Shown here one piece after another: positions 1 to 8,882 of a DNA stretch of 64,000 bases (position 1 is the first letter of the stretch; each line of letters starts with the position of its first letter). The stretch lies in assembly GCF_017254835.1 (NCBI RefSeq), contig NZ_JAFKCW010000001.1:868001-932000 (forward strand). Direction: 5' to 3'. The notes beneath the pieces are model-generated. The model was not told where the DNA came from and made no database searches. It saw only the letters and a list, made by a program, of their open reading frames with translations. Position numbers and translations under genes: made by a program. The DNA comes from Algoriphagus aestuariicola. GTDB taxonomy: Bacteria; Bacteroidota; Bacteroidia; Cytophagales; Cyclobacteriaceae.

Positions 1-1
1 T

Positions 2-2452
2 ATGATCAGGAGTAGACATTTACTTTTCTCAGCACTTTACTTTCTGCTTCACCTTTCGCTCAGCGCCCAGACCATCAAGGGCTATAGTAAGGAGCAGGTG
101 GAAGAATTTTCGGCTAAGGTGGAAGACCAAGTGAGGTTTTTGGAATACCTGCTCAATACGGTCGGCAGTGCTGAAACCTCCGCAAGGGATAAAGACATCA
201 TCATTCGCGAGAGCTACCTCAAGATCTTCCGTGATGAAAAGGTGCAGGTGGAGGATGACCTTTTGCTTGACCGCAAAGTGGTGACCAACAAAGACGTTAC
301 CGCCTACATCAAGGACATCGAGTTCTTCTATAAAAACGTCGAGTTCAAGTTTAAGATCCGGGACGTAAAAGCATCCCAGAAGGAAAATGGTGAAGTTTAC
401 TTTTTGGCATCATTGGATAGAACTATCACAGCAACTTCGGTTTCAGGCGAGAAAATCACGAATACAAAGCCGAGGTTCGTAGAAGTCAATCTACAGGACA
501 AGTCCCAAGAACTGAAAATAGTCAGTGTCTATACCACCAAAGTGAGTAGGGATGAGGAACTGACGGCATGGTGGGAGGGACTTGATTCCCCATGGAAAAA
601 TTATTTCCGAGGCAGGTTTGAACTGGCACCGGAGGATTCTATTTCCTTGGACTGGCTATATCGCTTTGTGAGCGTCGACTCTCTGAACATATCGGGGCGA
701 CGGGAAATATTCGGCCTCCAGGCCCTCTCCGAACTCCGTGACCTAAAGGTGGTAGACATCTCCAACACTGCGATCACAGATTTGGGGCCGATTTCCAACG
801 TGACTTTCCTCGAAAGCCTTAATCTGACCAATACCCCTACTTCGGACATCCAATTTATCAAATACTCCGACCGGCTGAAGCACCTGGATATCTCAAATAC
901 CGGAATTGAGGACATTTCCCAGCTTCTCAATCTCAAAAGTCTAGTTTCGTTGAAGGCTGAGAATACCCCAATCATGAGCTTTGCCGTTCTCAACGAGTTT
1001 AAGAATTTGATCGTGCTTGATCTGGGAAGCTCGGGTTTCAATAATCTGGAAAATATCAAAGATCTCAACATGCTGGAAAGTCTAGACTTGAGTGACAACT
1101 ACATGATCAACTTTTCGGCGCTTTCAGGACTTGTTTCCCTGAAGAGTTTAGATCTTTCCAATACAAATGTTCAGGATGTAAGCTCGTTGGAGGGGCTTAG
1201 CAATTTGGAATCGCTGGATATCTCAGGCAGTCAGGTGGCAGATATTTCCCCACTCGAATCCCTTCCAAACCTGAAGAAAATTTCAGCCGATGAAACCCAG
1301 CTCACAGCTGAGGCTGCGGATAGTTTTGTTAGGAAAAAGCCCAGCGTGCTGCTTATACACCATGTCAAGGATTTGGAAAGCTGGTGGGCGGCGCTTTCCC
1401 CAGAGTGGAAAGCAGCGTTGAAAAAGAACAATCCCAGAATCACAAGTGATGACCCTGGCATCGAGACTTTGACGCAGACGGTGACTATGCCAGAGCTGAA
1501 TCTGGACGGTGACAGCATTTCAGATCTAGTTCCGATAACGAGATTTGTAAATCTTGCCAGTCTCGACTTCTCAAACAATCCAGTGGCAGATCTCTTTCCT
1601 TTGAGTGAGGTCAAAACCCTTACTAAGCTTACTGGAAAAAACACCCAAGTGGCGGACCTCTCGGCACTCCGGGAGAACAAAGTTCTCGAGTACATCGATC
1701 TTGAAAATAGCCCTGTAGCAAGCATCACGGATATCGTTGCGTTGCCGAAGCTAGTCTATCTGAATGTCAACGGAGGCGACGTTTCCGTAGAGGAAGTACC
1801 TGGGATATTGGCCCAGATGCCAGACCTCAACCTTGTGTATCGTACCGATGAGCTCAGCGCTTGGTGGGATGGACTAGATCCGATTTGGAAAGATGTGTTC
1901 CGCGAAAAGTTTTCCTTGGGAGAAAGCCCAGAAACTGAACAACTTCATCGTTTGGCCAGCCAACCGGAACTGAAGTTTGAGCGATTGAGTATTCCTGATC
2001 TGAAAGCGCTTAGCGTATTTGACAATTTGAGGAGCCTAGAGGTCTTTGATACGCCAATCTCTTCAGTGGCACCGCTGAGCGGATTGAATTTATTGACCAA
2101 GCTTAGGCTTTCCCAAGTCGCCGTAACCGATTTTCTGCCTATATCAGGACTGTCTTTGCTTCAGGAGCTGGACCTTTCCAATACCGGGATAGAAGATTTG
2201 TCGCCAATTAGCAACCTTCGTGAACTGAAAAAGCTGAATATCTCCGGTACAAACCTGAAAACATTAAAAGGACTTGAGCCGCTTATAGCACTAGAAGAGC
2301 TGGATGTAGCCAGCACAAACCTGAGGTCTCTAAAGCCTCTGGATGGCATTACCAGTCTTAGAAAGCTTTCCTGTTTCAATACCAACCTCAGTTCAAGGGC
2401 AGTGGATTCCTTCAAATCTTCACATCCCGATTGCGAGGTACGCTACTATTGA
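2..2452 (+). CDS. Secreted leucine-rich-repeat protein with three WW-headed modules
   Basis: The 816-residue product begins with a typical signal peptide (hydrophobic residues 7-20, SAQ cleavage site near 23), so the ATG at base 2 is a believable start even though the window edge hides anything upstream. Residues 24-180 form a mixed domain that resembles an NTF2-like fold only loosely. The rest is SDS22/internalin-type LRRs of the pattern LxxLDLSNTxIxDLSPIS. A header of the form WWxxLxxxWK occurs three times, at 190-199, 461-470 and 621-630; each header is followed by an LRR block and a closing segment near a conserved Pro (about 430-452, 590-612, 793-816). The protein is probably exported to the periplasm or cell surface and binds a protein partner, which is inferred from LRRs in general. 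The binding target is unknown. Confidence 0.85.
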   Translation: MIRSRHLLFSALYFLLHLSLSAQTIKGYSKEQVEEFSAKVEDQVRFLEYLLNTVGSAETSARDKDIIIRESYLKIFRDEKVQVEDDLLLDRKVVTNKDVTAYIKDIEFFYKNVEFKFKIRDVKASQKENGEVYFLASLDRTITATSVSGEKITNTKPRFVEVNLQDKSQELKIVSVYTTKVSRDEELTAWWEGLDSPWKNYFRGRFELAPEDSISLDWLYRFVSVDSLNISGRREIFGLQALSELRDLKVVDISNTAITDLGPISNVTFLESLNLTNTPTSDIQFIKYSDRLKHLDISNTGIEDISQLLNLKSLVSLKAENTPIMSFAVLNEFKNLIVLDLGSSGFNNLENIKDLNMLESLDLSDNYMINFSALSGLVSLKSLDLSNTNVQDVSSLEGLSNLESLDISGSQVADISPLESLPNLKKISADETQLTAEAADSFVRKKPSVLLIHHVKDLESWWAALSPEWKAALKKNNPRITSDDPGIETLTQTVTMPELNLDGDSISDLVPITRFVNLASLDFSNNPVADLFPLSEVKTLTKLTGKNTQVADLSALRENKVLEYIDLENSPVASITDIVALPKLVYLNVNGGDVSVEEVPGILAQMPDLNLVYRTDELSAWWDGLDPIWKDVFREKFSLGESPETEQLHRLASQPELKFERLSIPDLKALSVFDNLRSLEVFDTPISSVAPLSGLNLLTKLRLSQVAVTDFLPISGLSLLQELDLSNTGIEDLSPISNLRELKKLNISGTNLKTLKGLEPLIALEELDVASTNLRSLKPLDGITSLRKLSCFNTNLSSRAVDSFKSSHPDCEVRYY

Positions 2453-3030
2453 GGACGCAACCACTAGTTAGCTCGTAAAATCAAAAAAAACTTGTTTACA
2501 AACGGGCCACGTGTCTCAACTATACGGGGTGCTAAAGAAAAAAAGTGTTACCCGGCTAGGCTGGGTAACACTTTTCGTACTAACCGGATCTTATCCGGTA
2601 CATGCGGCTAGGCTTTATCAAAAAACAGGAAACCACCTGCACGCCTTCAAAAAATCACCACTACCATTTGTGGCCTGACAAAATAAAAGGGGAAAAAAAG
2701 TGCTGAAAAAAATCCCTTTGCTATTTTCCATAAAAAATGATGAGAAAAGTTGCTTAATCACCCTGATCAAAAATACATCCTCTGCTTTTTTTATAAATAC
2801 CCTGTATTGGGTATTTTTTGTTTTTTGCCCCTTAAGTTTTCCACAGATTAGTACATTTTCAATACGGGTTTTGATTTATCTAATTTGACTTTCGCTAGTA
2901 ATACCTGTTAGTTTAGTAACTTTCTCGTCATTCTTGATGGTATTCCTTCTTTGTTTTATCGGAGCGACCTATCAGGGCAATTTTCGTTTGCGAGACAAAC
3001 TTTTAGAGCAGAATCTCCTTAATTTCGGGC
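2453..3030. other. Intergenic region with two hairpins, no gene seen
   Basis: This 578-base gap after the LRR gene holds a strong hairpin at 2541-2575, a second short hairpin at 2583-2599, and two copies of CGGCTAGGCT at 2553-2562 and 2605-2614. The remainder is AT-rich. A 62-codon hydrophobic open frame starting with GTG near 2700 has low-complexity AT-driven composition and I do not count it as a gene. Confidence 0.6.
2541..2575. terminator. Bidirectional hairpin terminator after the LRR gene
   Basis: A perfect 13-bp stem (AAAAGTGTTACCC with GGGTAACACTTTT) flanks a 9-base loop. The A-run on one arm and T-run on the other let it act on either strand. It lies about 90 bases past the LRR stop codon. 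Confidence 0.75.
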
Positions 3031-4530
3031 ATGGTCAAACTCCTTGTAGGCTCTTCTTTGGTGGGTATTCTACTGGTTTTATTGGGAGTAAATAGAGGCT
3101 TTGACCTCTCAGACGAGGGATTGTACGTGCTGCTCGCTGACCCTGTCCAGGACAATGTTGCCGGTGTTTTTAATTACGACCTGTTTTTTAAGCTCTTTTA
3201 TAAAATATTTGGTCACGCATTTTCCCTTTTCGAACTCAGGCTAATACGTTTGCTCAGCTATTTCGCGGGTGCTTGGGCATTGGCGGAATTTTGGAAGTAT
3301 CTCAAGGCTGAGTCGCGGCTCCGTCCTGAGATTTTCTTTTTGGCTTTACTGGGCTTGCTGGCCGGATATGCGTTTCTGCCTCCTACACTTTCCTACAATT
3401 CCCTAACGGTAGTCCTTGTATGCTTCTGGCTTAGGTCGGTCTCCCAACGTGTGCAGGGTTACGATACCAATCTCTGTTTGGGGTTGATTGTTGCGCTGTT
3501 CATTTACGTTAAAGTTTCCTTTGCGCTGCTGATAGGTCCAATGACGTTTGTGTTTGTGTGGAAAAAAGGGACCTTTCGAGATATGCTGATAGCGTTTGTG
3601 CCATTGGTTCTGACGGAGTTGATTTTTCTTGCCGTTTTGGGAGAAAATGCCTCTTTGCGTCTGACTGAGGGAATCCCCCAAAATAGTTTGAGGCCGGGTT
3701 ATCAATTTGGCCAAATGCTGAAAAGTATCGCAGTCGGGGCCTTGTGGATGCTGATTTCGGCAGTCCTATTTTACTTTGTAGGATATTTGAAGAAGGCTGA
3801 AAGAGATCACAATAAGATGCTCTCGGTTCTTGCAGTTTTGACCATTTCGGGGATAGTTTATATTACCCATATCACGGAGGAGTGGAATCATACCTTGATG
3901 GTTTTCACGGCCGGGTTTCTTGGTTTTTGTTTTGGGGCATCCAAACGTCCACCAGAAATCAACATCAGTTGGATTTTACTCTTGCTTATTTTGCCTTTCA
4001 TTATTCATTTCGGAAGCAATGTATATTGGCTCAGAATAGGCATCCATTATTGGATTTTTTGGGTTTTGGCGTTTTTACTTTGCTTTGAAAACTTGAAAAG
4101 AGAAACCTCAATTTTAGTCTCAGGGCTCTCGCTGTTATTGGTCTTTAATGGACTTTGGTGGCATCCTTTTGGACAGGAAAGGCCTTTGTGGACTGCAAAA
4201 TATCCATGGAGTCTGAAGGGTAAGGGGACCGTACAACTTGACGGCGAGCTGATAGAATCACTCAGCAAGCTGGAACAGGCTCTAGAGATGGACACTTCCA
4301 AATCCATTTTGGCAATCTATCGTAATCCGGGAATCGTGTGGCTGATCGGGAGGCAAGTTCCCCGATCTCCTGGGATTTGGGATAAGCGGCAGTTGGAAGA
4401 TGGAGTCATGGACAAGCCTGAAAAGATAATCTTTAACGATGTTCAAACCCTGCCCGCTGCCTGGAAATTTCGATACAGAATGGATCTGGGAGTTTTTCAA
4501 GGGGACAGCCTTAGCTTATTATGGGATTGA
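3031..4530 (+). CDS. GT-C type membrane glycosyltransferase-like protein
   Basis: This 499-residue protein has roughly ten or more hydrophobic segments and a C-terminal soluble tail of about 110 residues. Just after the first membrane span it carries the acidic pair D28-E29 in a segment FDLSDEG, the position where GT-C enzymes (PMT/ArnT families, using polyprenyl-phosphate sugars) keep their catalytic or metal-binding acids. It is probably an inner-membrane enzyme acting on the periplasmic side, with unknown sugar and acceptor. Its last codons overlap the start of the next gene by 10 bases, so the two are likely co-transcribed and translationally coupled. Membership of GT-C is inferred from topology and the acidic loop only. 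Confidence 0.7.
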   Translation: MVKLLVGSSLVGILLVLLGVNRGFDLSDEGLYVLLADPVQDNVAGVFNYDLFFKLFYKIFGHAFSLFELRLIRLLSYFAGAWALAEFWKYLKAESRLRPEIFFLALLGLLAGYAFLPPTLSYNSLTVVLVCFWLRSVSQRVQGYDTNLCLGLIVALFIYVKVSFALLIGPMTFVFVWKKGTFRDMLIAFVPLVLTELIFLAVLGENASLRLTEGIPQNSLRPGYQFGQMLKSIAVGALWMLISAVLFYFVGYLKKAERDHNKMLSVLAVLTISGIVYITHITEEWNHTLMVFTAGFLGFCFGASKRPPEINISWILLLLILPFIIHFGSNVYWLRIGIHYWIFWVLAFLLCFENLKRETSILVSGLSLLLVFNGLWWHPFGQERPLWTAKYPWSLKGKGTVQLDGELIESLSKLEQALEMDTSKSILAIYRNPGIVWLIGRQVPRSPGIWDKRQLEDGVMDKPEKIIFNDVQTLPAAWKFRYRMDLGVFQGDSLSLLWD

Positions 4531-5594
4531 TCCAAGAAAAGTTTTTTGTACAATTTTGGGGGCTTTTGGGAGGATTGGCAGCTTTGCTGATCTGGTATTT
4601 GCCATGGAGATTTCAGGTCAATGACGATGAGGTGATGATGTGGTTGGTTTCAGGCGCATATACCGGCTCCCCTGAATCCTATGCTGTGTTCCTTCACCCG
4701 CTGCTAAGCTGGGGCTTTTCCTTGCTATACAAATTTGCTCCGGGTGTTCTTTGGTATCCACTAGTTTGGTTCACTCTCACCTATTTAAGTTTTTTGGTTT
4801 CTGTGACTCAGGTTAAAAAAAAACTGGGAGCGACCCTGTCTGCGCAAATTTGGGCACTCTTTCTATTTGCGTTATACGCGCACTTCCTTTTTTTTCTCCA
4901 ATTTTCAATAGTTTCTGGCTTTGCGGTTTTCTCAGGTTTGATTGCCCGATTTGGAAATCCAGCGGAACAAAATGATCGGTATTCAAGACTCCATCGAACC
5001 GATCTGCTAATATTGTTTGGTTTTCTCGTCCGTCCAGAGGTACTTTTCCTTTTTCTGGCGGGGGCAACATGTATCAATGTGCTGGTGTTCAAACACACCT
5101 TCTTGTACAAAAGAAGTGCCGTGCCACTACTTCTTGGCTGCATAGGTTACGGCATATCCATTCTGTGGATTGCTAACGCGGATCTGTCGAACTTCGAGCA
5201 ACTTAACCGACAGAGATCCGGAGTATTTGATCATCCAACCTTACAGTTGAATAAGGAAGCTTTTAGGGCCAGGAATCCCGAGCTCTATTTCTTCTCACAT
5301 GGCATGATTGATTTTGGGAGTGACGCGAAGCTTGTCGAAAAGCTACCCATTTGGAAAAAGGAACTGGACAACATGAGATGGGATTGGATAAGCCCCGACG
5401 CTGTGGTAAAAAGCTTTTGGACCTACGTCCAGCACGAGCATTTTCTATTGGCACTCATGGCGGTTTTTTTTGCATTTTCTCTCCTAGTCGATTGGAGTAA
5501 ATCCGTTCGGATCGCTGCTGTGCTGGCTTTTGGGATGTTGGCGCTGAGCCCCTTTTTCCTGATTAAAGTTCAGATTTATGCCTTGGTGTTTTGA
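4521..5594 (+). CDS. GT-C-like membrane protein, N-terminal part of a frameshifted gene
   Basis: The 357-residue frame has many membrane spans and an acidic D35-D36-E37 triplet in the loop after the first span, as in GT-C glycosyltransferases. It ends abruptly inside a hydrophobic stretch (...VQIYALVF) without the extra-membrane C-terminal domain seen in the upstream neighbour. The frame starting at 5591 continues the membrane span, one more span and a soluble tail. Adding one T to the TTTT run at 5589-5592 would join both into one protein of about 500 residues, matching the 499-residue neighbour. I read this as one gene with a -1 frameshift, either a real mutation or a sequencing error; programmed slippage is less likely. 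Confidence 0.75.
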   Translation: MGLIQEKFFVQFWGLLGGLAALLIWYLPWRFQVNDDEVMMWLVSGAYTGSPESYAVFLHPLLSWGFSLLYKFAPGVLWYPLVWFTLTYLSFLVSVTQVKKKLGATLSAQIWALFLFALYAHFLFFLQFSIVSGFAVFSGLIARFGNPAEQNDRYSRLHRTDLLILFGFLVRPEVLFLFLAGATCINVLVFKHTFLYKRSAVPLLLGCIGYGISILWIANADLSNFEQLNRQRSGVFDHPTLQLNKEAFRARNPELYFFSHGMIDFGSDAKLVEKLPIWKKELDNMRWDWISPDAVVKSFWTYVQHEHFLLALMAVFFAFSLLVDWSKSVRIAAVLAFGMLALSPFFLIKVQIYALVF

Positions 5595-6022
5595 TCTTTA
5601 TGATGATAGTGTTTTGTTTTTTTTCAAATCGATTTCACCGACTCGGTGCCGATTTTTTGTTCATTTCGGTTCTTGTCGTTGGAATCGCATTTCACTTTTA
5701 TGCTTTTTTTCACAGTGCGGGAAATTGGGTTCCCGTGGAGAACTTAAAGTCTATGCTGGACAGACTCAGACAGGATGGGTACGATGAAGTGTTCGTCGTC
5801 GGTCCAAGCAATCTGTATTCGGACTTGTTGTTTGAGCCTGCCCCTGGTTTTAAGGTGCTGGGTTGGCCGACACTTTTGGAAAAGTGTAAGGGGGTGCCAC
5901 CTAGTTTAGGCAGGGCTTACCTGGTTGACTCGGCTACCTATAACTACAACAAAGCTTACTTTAATAATGAAGAATTGTTAGGGTATCAGTCTGGGCTTTA
6001 CCTTTTGGTGTCGAAGCAATGA
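5591..6022 (+). CDS. C-terminal part of the frameshifted GT-C-like gene
   Basis: This 143-codon frame has only a TTG as a possible start and overlaps the preceding stop codon. It encodes two hydrophobic segments followed by a soluble segment with alternating strand/helix character (EVFVVGPSN, GFKVLGWP). Standing alone it is not recognisable as a protein family. As a continuation of the 4521 frame it supplies the missing last spans and the tail. Upstream in this frame a TAA at 5564-5566 limits the frame junction to roughly 5567-5594. Its stop overlaps the ATG of the next gene (ATGA at 6019-6022), so coupling to downstream translation would be lost if the frameshift is real. Confidence 0.65.
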   Translation: MIFMMIVFCFFSNRFHRLGADFLFISVLVVGIAFHFYAFFHSAGNWVPVENLKSMLDRLRQDGYDEVFVVGPSNLYSDLLFEPAPGFKVLGWPTLLEKCKGVPPSLGRAYLVDSATYNYNKAYFNNEELLGYQSGLYLLVSKQ

Positions 6023-7191
6023 GGGGAAAGTTTTTGCAATCTTGGACGCTAGCCTACGATCTGGTAGTCGTCTGCTTGTATTTTTTCACATTGGCTTACA
6101 TGATCAAGTACTTTGATGTCCAATCCTTTGATATCAAGGTTCATAATTTTTTGCTTCAGGACTATTTGAAGGAGGGGGCGTTTCCGGCACCTCCTGGATA
6201 CTATGCCATCCTTTATGTTGTGGATCTGATATTCAGATACAAGTATCCCTTTGTGTTCAGCGCATTATTGGTATTGACCTTTTTCTTTTGGCTCAAATTC
6301 AGCATCACCTTTCGATGGCTGTCGAAGCAATTGCATATTAGTACTTTTCAGGTCGGGCTTCTTTCGGCCAGTCTGCTGTTTATCAGTCCAATTTTTATCC
6401 CCGCTATAGACGGTTCATTTTGGTACTTGGGGAAATTCACCCCGACCATTTGGCACAATTCCACTTTGATTGCAGTGTTTCCTTTTTGCCTTCTGCTTTT
6501 TTTTGAAACGCTCAGGTGGCAAATAGGTGGCTTCAATAAGGCGCTCTATAGCATTTTTTTTCTCGGACTGGTGATTATTCTGATCAAGCCCAGTTTTATG
6601 TTTTGCTACATTCCAGCGCTTCCGCTGTACTCATGGAGCCAAAGCCTCCGATTTGACAGGCGATTTTGGACTTCTTGTGGCTTCTCCATGTCCTTTTTGG
6701 CAATGCTTTTTTTGGAAAAGGCCTGGATCTACGATTTGGATCCGATGATCAAGATCATGTACACACCCGAGGAAAGATCGACTGTAGTTTTGGATCCGTT
6801 GGTGGTTCATCTGCATTTTTCCAAAGAACCCATTTTTGATTTGTTGTGCAGCTTTCCGAGTACTTTGGTCTTTATGCTCTTCTGGGGGCGGGTCGGACTT
6901 AAGGACAAGCCCTTCGTCTTTTCATTCTTGCTTTTGGTTTTTTCCCTGATGGTCTATCTGCTTCTTGCTGAGACTGGCTTCAGGAAATTCCACGGGAATT
7001 TCTATTGGCAAATCCCCATAGCGATGTTTTTGCATTACCTGTGTATGGTTGTTGTGGTAGTTAACCAATTTGTTAAGGAAAAAAAAGTCGGCATCCGACC
7101 CTTCTTGGTTTTTTCGCTTGTCTACCTCATACAAGTCGCCATGGGAATCGCCTACTGGCATAGAATATTTGATGGACATGCCCTTAATTGA
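6019..7191 (+). CDS. Polytopic membrane protein, function unknown
   Basis: The 390-residue product has about nine to ten hydrophobic spans and no recognisable soluble domain. It starts at an ATG overlapping the previous stop in an ATGA arrangement, making it the third member of a membrane-protein operon that starts at 3031. A loop with WYLGKFTPTIWHNST and basic cytoplasmic loops resemble uncharacterised membrane proteins found near polysaccharide genes, but I do not recognise a family with certainty. The 3-prime end overlaps the convergent gene at 7152 by 40 bases. A role in surface glycan assembly is inferred from its neighbours only. Confidence 0.6.
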   Translation: MRGKFLQSWTLAYDLVVVCLYFFTLAYMIKYFDVQSFDIKVHNFLLQDYLKEGAFPAPPGYYAILYVVDLIFRYKYPFVFSALLVLTFFFWLKFSITFRWLSKQLHISTFQVGLLSASLLFISPIFIPAIDGSFWYLGKFTPTIWHNSTLIAVFPFCLLLFFETLRWQIGGFNKALYSIFFLGLVIILIKPSFMFCYIPALPLYSWSQSLRFDRRFWTSCGFSMSFLAMLFLEKAWIYDLDPMIKIMYTPEERSTVVLDPLVVHLHFSKEPIFDLLCSFPSTLVFMLFWGRVGLKDKPFVFSFLLLVFSLMVYLLLAETGFRKFHGNFYWQIPIAMFLHYLCMVVVVVNQFVKEKKVGIRPFLVFSLVYLIQVAMGIAYWHRIFDGHALN

Positions 7192-8528
7192 CCCGGAGAG
7201 ATTAGACGGTGGCTGGGGGATTCGATATTGAGCTCGTAGTAGGGGAGGATATACCGAATAGACTTGCCTTTTTCATTTTGCACCGGTAGTTCATAGAGTG
7301 CCAGCTTATCCAGTGTTTCGTGGTCAATATAGACGAGCGCGGCGTTGGTTTTCAACAATTCTTGCCTAAGATCGACCGGGACAGAGGCTACATTTGGTTG
7401 GTTTCTGAGCCTGATATGGGTTTTTACGACCGGAAAAATCAGGATAAATGCAAGTATATTCAGAAATGCGAGGCCGTAGGAAAACTTCCGGAATTTTTCC
7501 TCATGAAGCATACTCAGCATGAGAAATAAGGCCATTGGGGTAAGGATCCTTAACTCCACCCAGCCATAATTTTTATATAGTATGAGATTAAAGCCGAGCA
7601 AAACAACAGAGACGGTGACCCCATATCTTACCAGAGGACTGCTCCTGAAATAAGACAGTGCAAAAAGAAGAAGTATTGCAAATAGCGCTTTTTGAATAGA
7701 ATAATACCATCCTTCCGAGTAGTACAGTGAAAAGTAAACATTACGCTTTAGGTTAAAAAACAAGTGCTCCATTGCTGTCCCTGCAGCGCCGTCTTTTGCC
7801 AAGCGAAGAGCTTCGGAAAAGGCATTGCTAACCTGCTCGTGAAGGAAATGCTGGTGGAAAAAGGCAAGGAGTATCGCAGAGACCACAAACAACAACTTTA
7901 GGTAGCCGTTCAATGGACCGGGTATAACCAACATGCCAAACATGGCCAAAAACCAAGTACTTCTCAGGAAACCCAAAATTAAAATGGAGGTCAGCAGAAG
8001 TAGGTAATCCGGCTTTGAAAGGGTATCAAGGTATTTTTTGGTACAAGTATAGAGCAGTATCCCCCCCGCCAGGTGGATTAATTCCGGCATAAAGGTGAAT
8101 GAATAAAATAGGGTCACCGGGCTTCCTAGAACAAATATCAACTGAAGATTGACCGTTGATTTCGCTTTCTTTTCCGATAAGAACATTACCAGAATTGCAA
8201 GCGAAAACACCAGACCGTTGATCAAGGGAATTATTGGTCTATGCCAGCCGACCAATTTGGCGGGCAGTCCGTAGAGTAGGGGATATGCTGGGCCATGGGC
8301 ATCTGCGCCGAGTAACTTTGCCCCCGCACCTGTATAGGTAAAACTCGCATTTAGACTGCTGTTCTCTGCAAAACTCTTTGAGTTCTGAAAGTAAAAAAAT
8401 TCGTCTCCGTAGTAGGGAGAAAAGCCGCGATCCGCCAGTAAAAAACAATAAATATATATCCCAACAATAACCACCAGATTTGTGGCCACTATCCAGCCTA
8501 GTACTTTTGCGCCATTCGTTTTTTCCAC
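7152..8528 (-). CDS. GT-C-like membrane glycosyltransferase
   Basis: This 458-residue polytopic protein has the first-loop acidic pair D42-E43 (context YYGDEFFYF) followed by a HGPAYP segment, both usual in the ArnT/PMT-like (GT39/GT83-type) enzymes that transfer sugars from polyprenyl carriers. The start codon is GTG. A soluble tail of about 70 residues follows the last span. It is transcribed towards the 3031-7191 operon and its end overlaps it by 40 bases. Specific donor and acceptor cannot be deduced. Confidence 0.65.
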   Translation of the reverse strand: MEKTNGAKVLGWIVATNLVVIVGIYIYCFLLADRGFSPYYGDEFFYFQNSKSFAENSSLNASFTYTGAGAKLLGADAHGPAYPLLYGLPAKLVGWHRPIIPLINGLVFSLAILVMFLSEKKAKSTVNLQLIFVLGSPVTLFYSFTFMPELIHLAGGILLYTCTKKYLDTLSKPDYLLLLTSILILGFLRSTWFLAMFGMLVIPGPLNGYLKLLFVVSAILLAFFHQHFLHEQVSNAFSEALRLAKDGAAGTAMEHLFFNLKRNVYFSLYYSEGWYYSIQKALFAILLLFALSYFRSSPLVRYGVTVSVVLLGFNLILYKNYGWVELRILTPMALFLMLSMLHEEKFRKFSYGLAFLNILAFILIFPVVKTHIRLRNQPNVASVPVDLRQELLKTNAALVYIDHETLDKLALYELPVQNEKGKSIRYILPYYELNIESPSHRLISPGQLRACPSNILCQ

Positions 8529-8882
8529 TTTTTGCTTATTGTTTGGCCGGCTTTTGCGTGTTCAGACTGCTGTAAAGATTAAGAATAAAATTACGCATTC
8601 CTAAAGTCAATGCGCTTCCCTATTGGGTCAAGCCAATTTGCCTTCGCTAATGTACATCGTCAAAAAAAAGCACCTATGCCCCCGTCTGACAAGACTATCG
8701 ATAATTCGTCCATATTTTGGAGAAAAAGTCAATTCCCTTATTTTTGATTTACCGAGTAATTTTTTTACTCATTTGCCTAGGTTCCATCTGTAACTGAAAG
8801 GGCGAAGCTGTTTTTAGGCTGAACTACCGATCAAGAATTAATGATGTAACGTAGGCCCGACCATTCCCTATTTGTTCCTATT
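8529..8882. other. Intergenic region between divergent genes
   Basis: About 350 bases separate the GTG start of the membrane protein and the presumed start of the regulator at 8883. The stretch is AT-rich and must contain both promoters. I see no clear TAnnTTTG element with proper spacing, no strong hairpin and no small gene. Confidence 0.5.

Noticed and set aside
2700-2888. 62-codon hydrophobic frame starting with GTG in the 2453-3030 gap
   Set aside because: The composition follows from AT-rich sequence, and there is no family resemblance, conserved motif or promoter.
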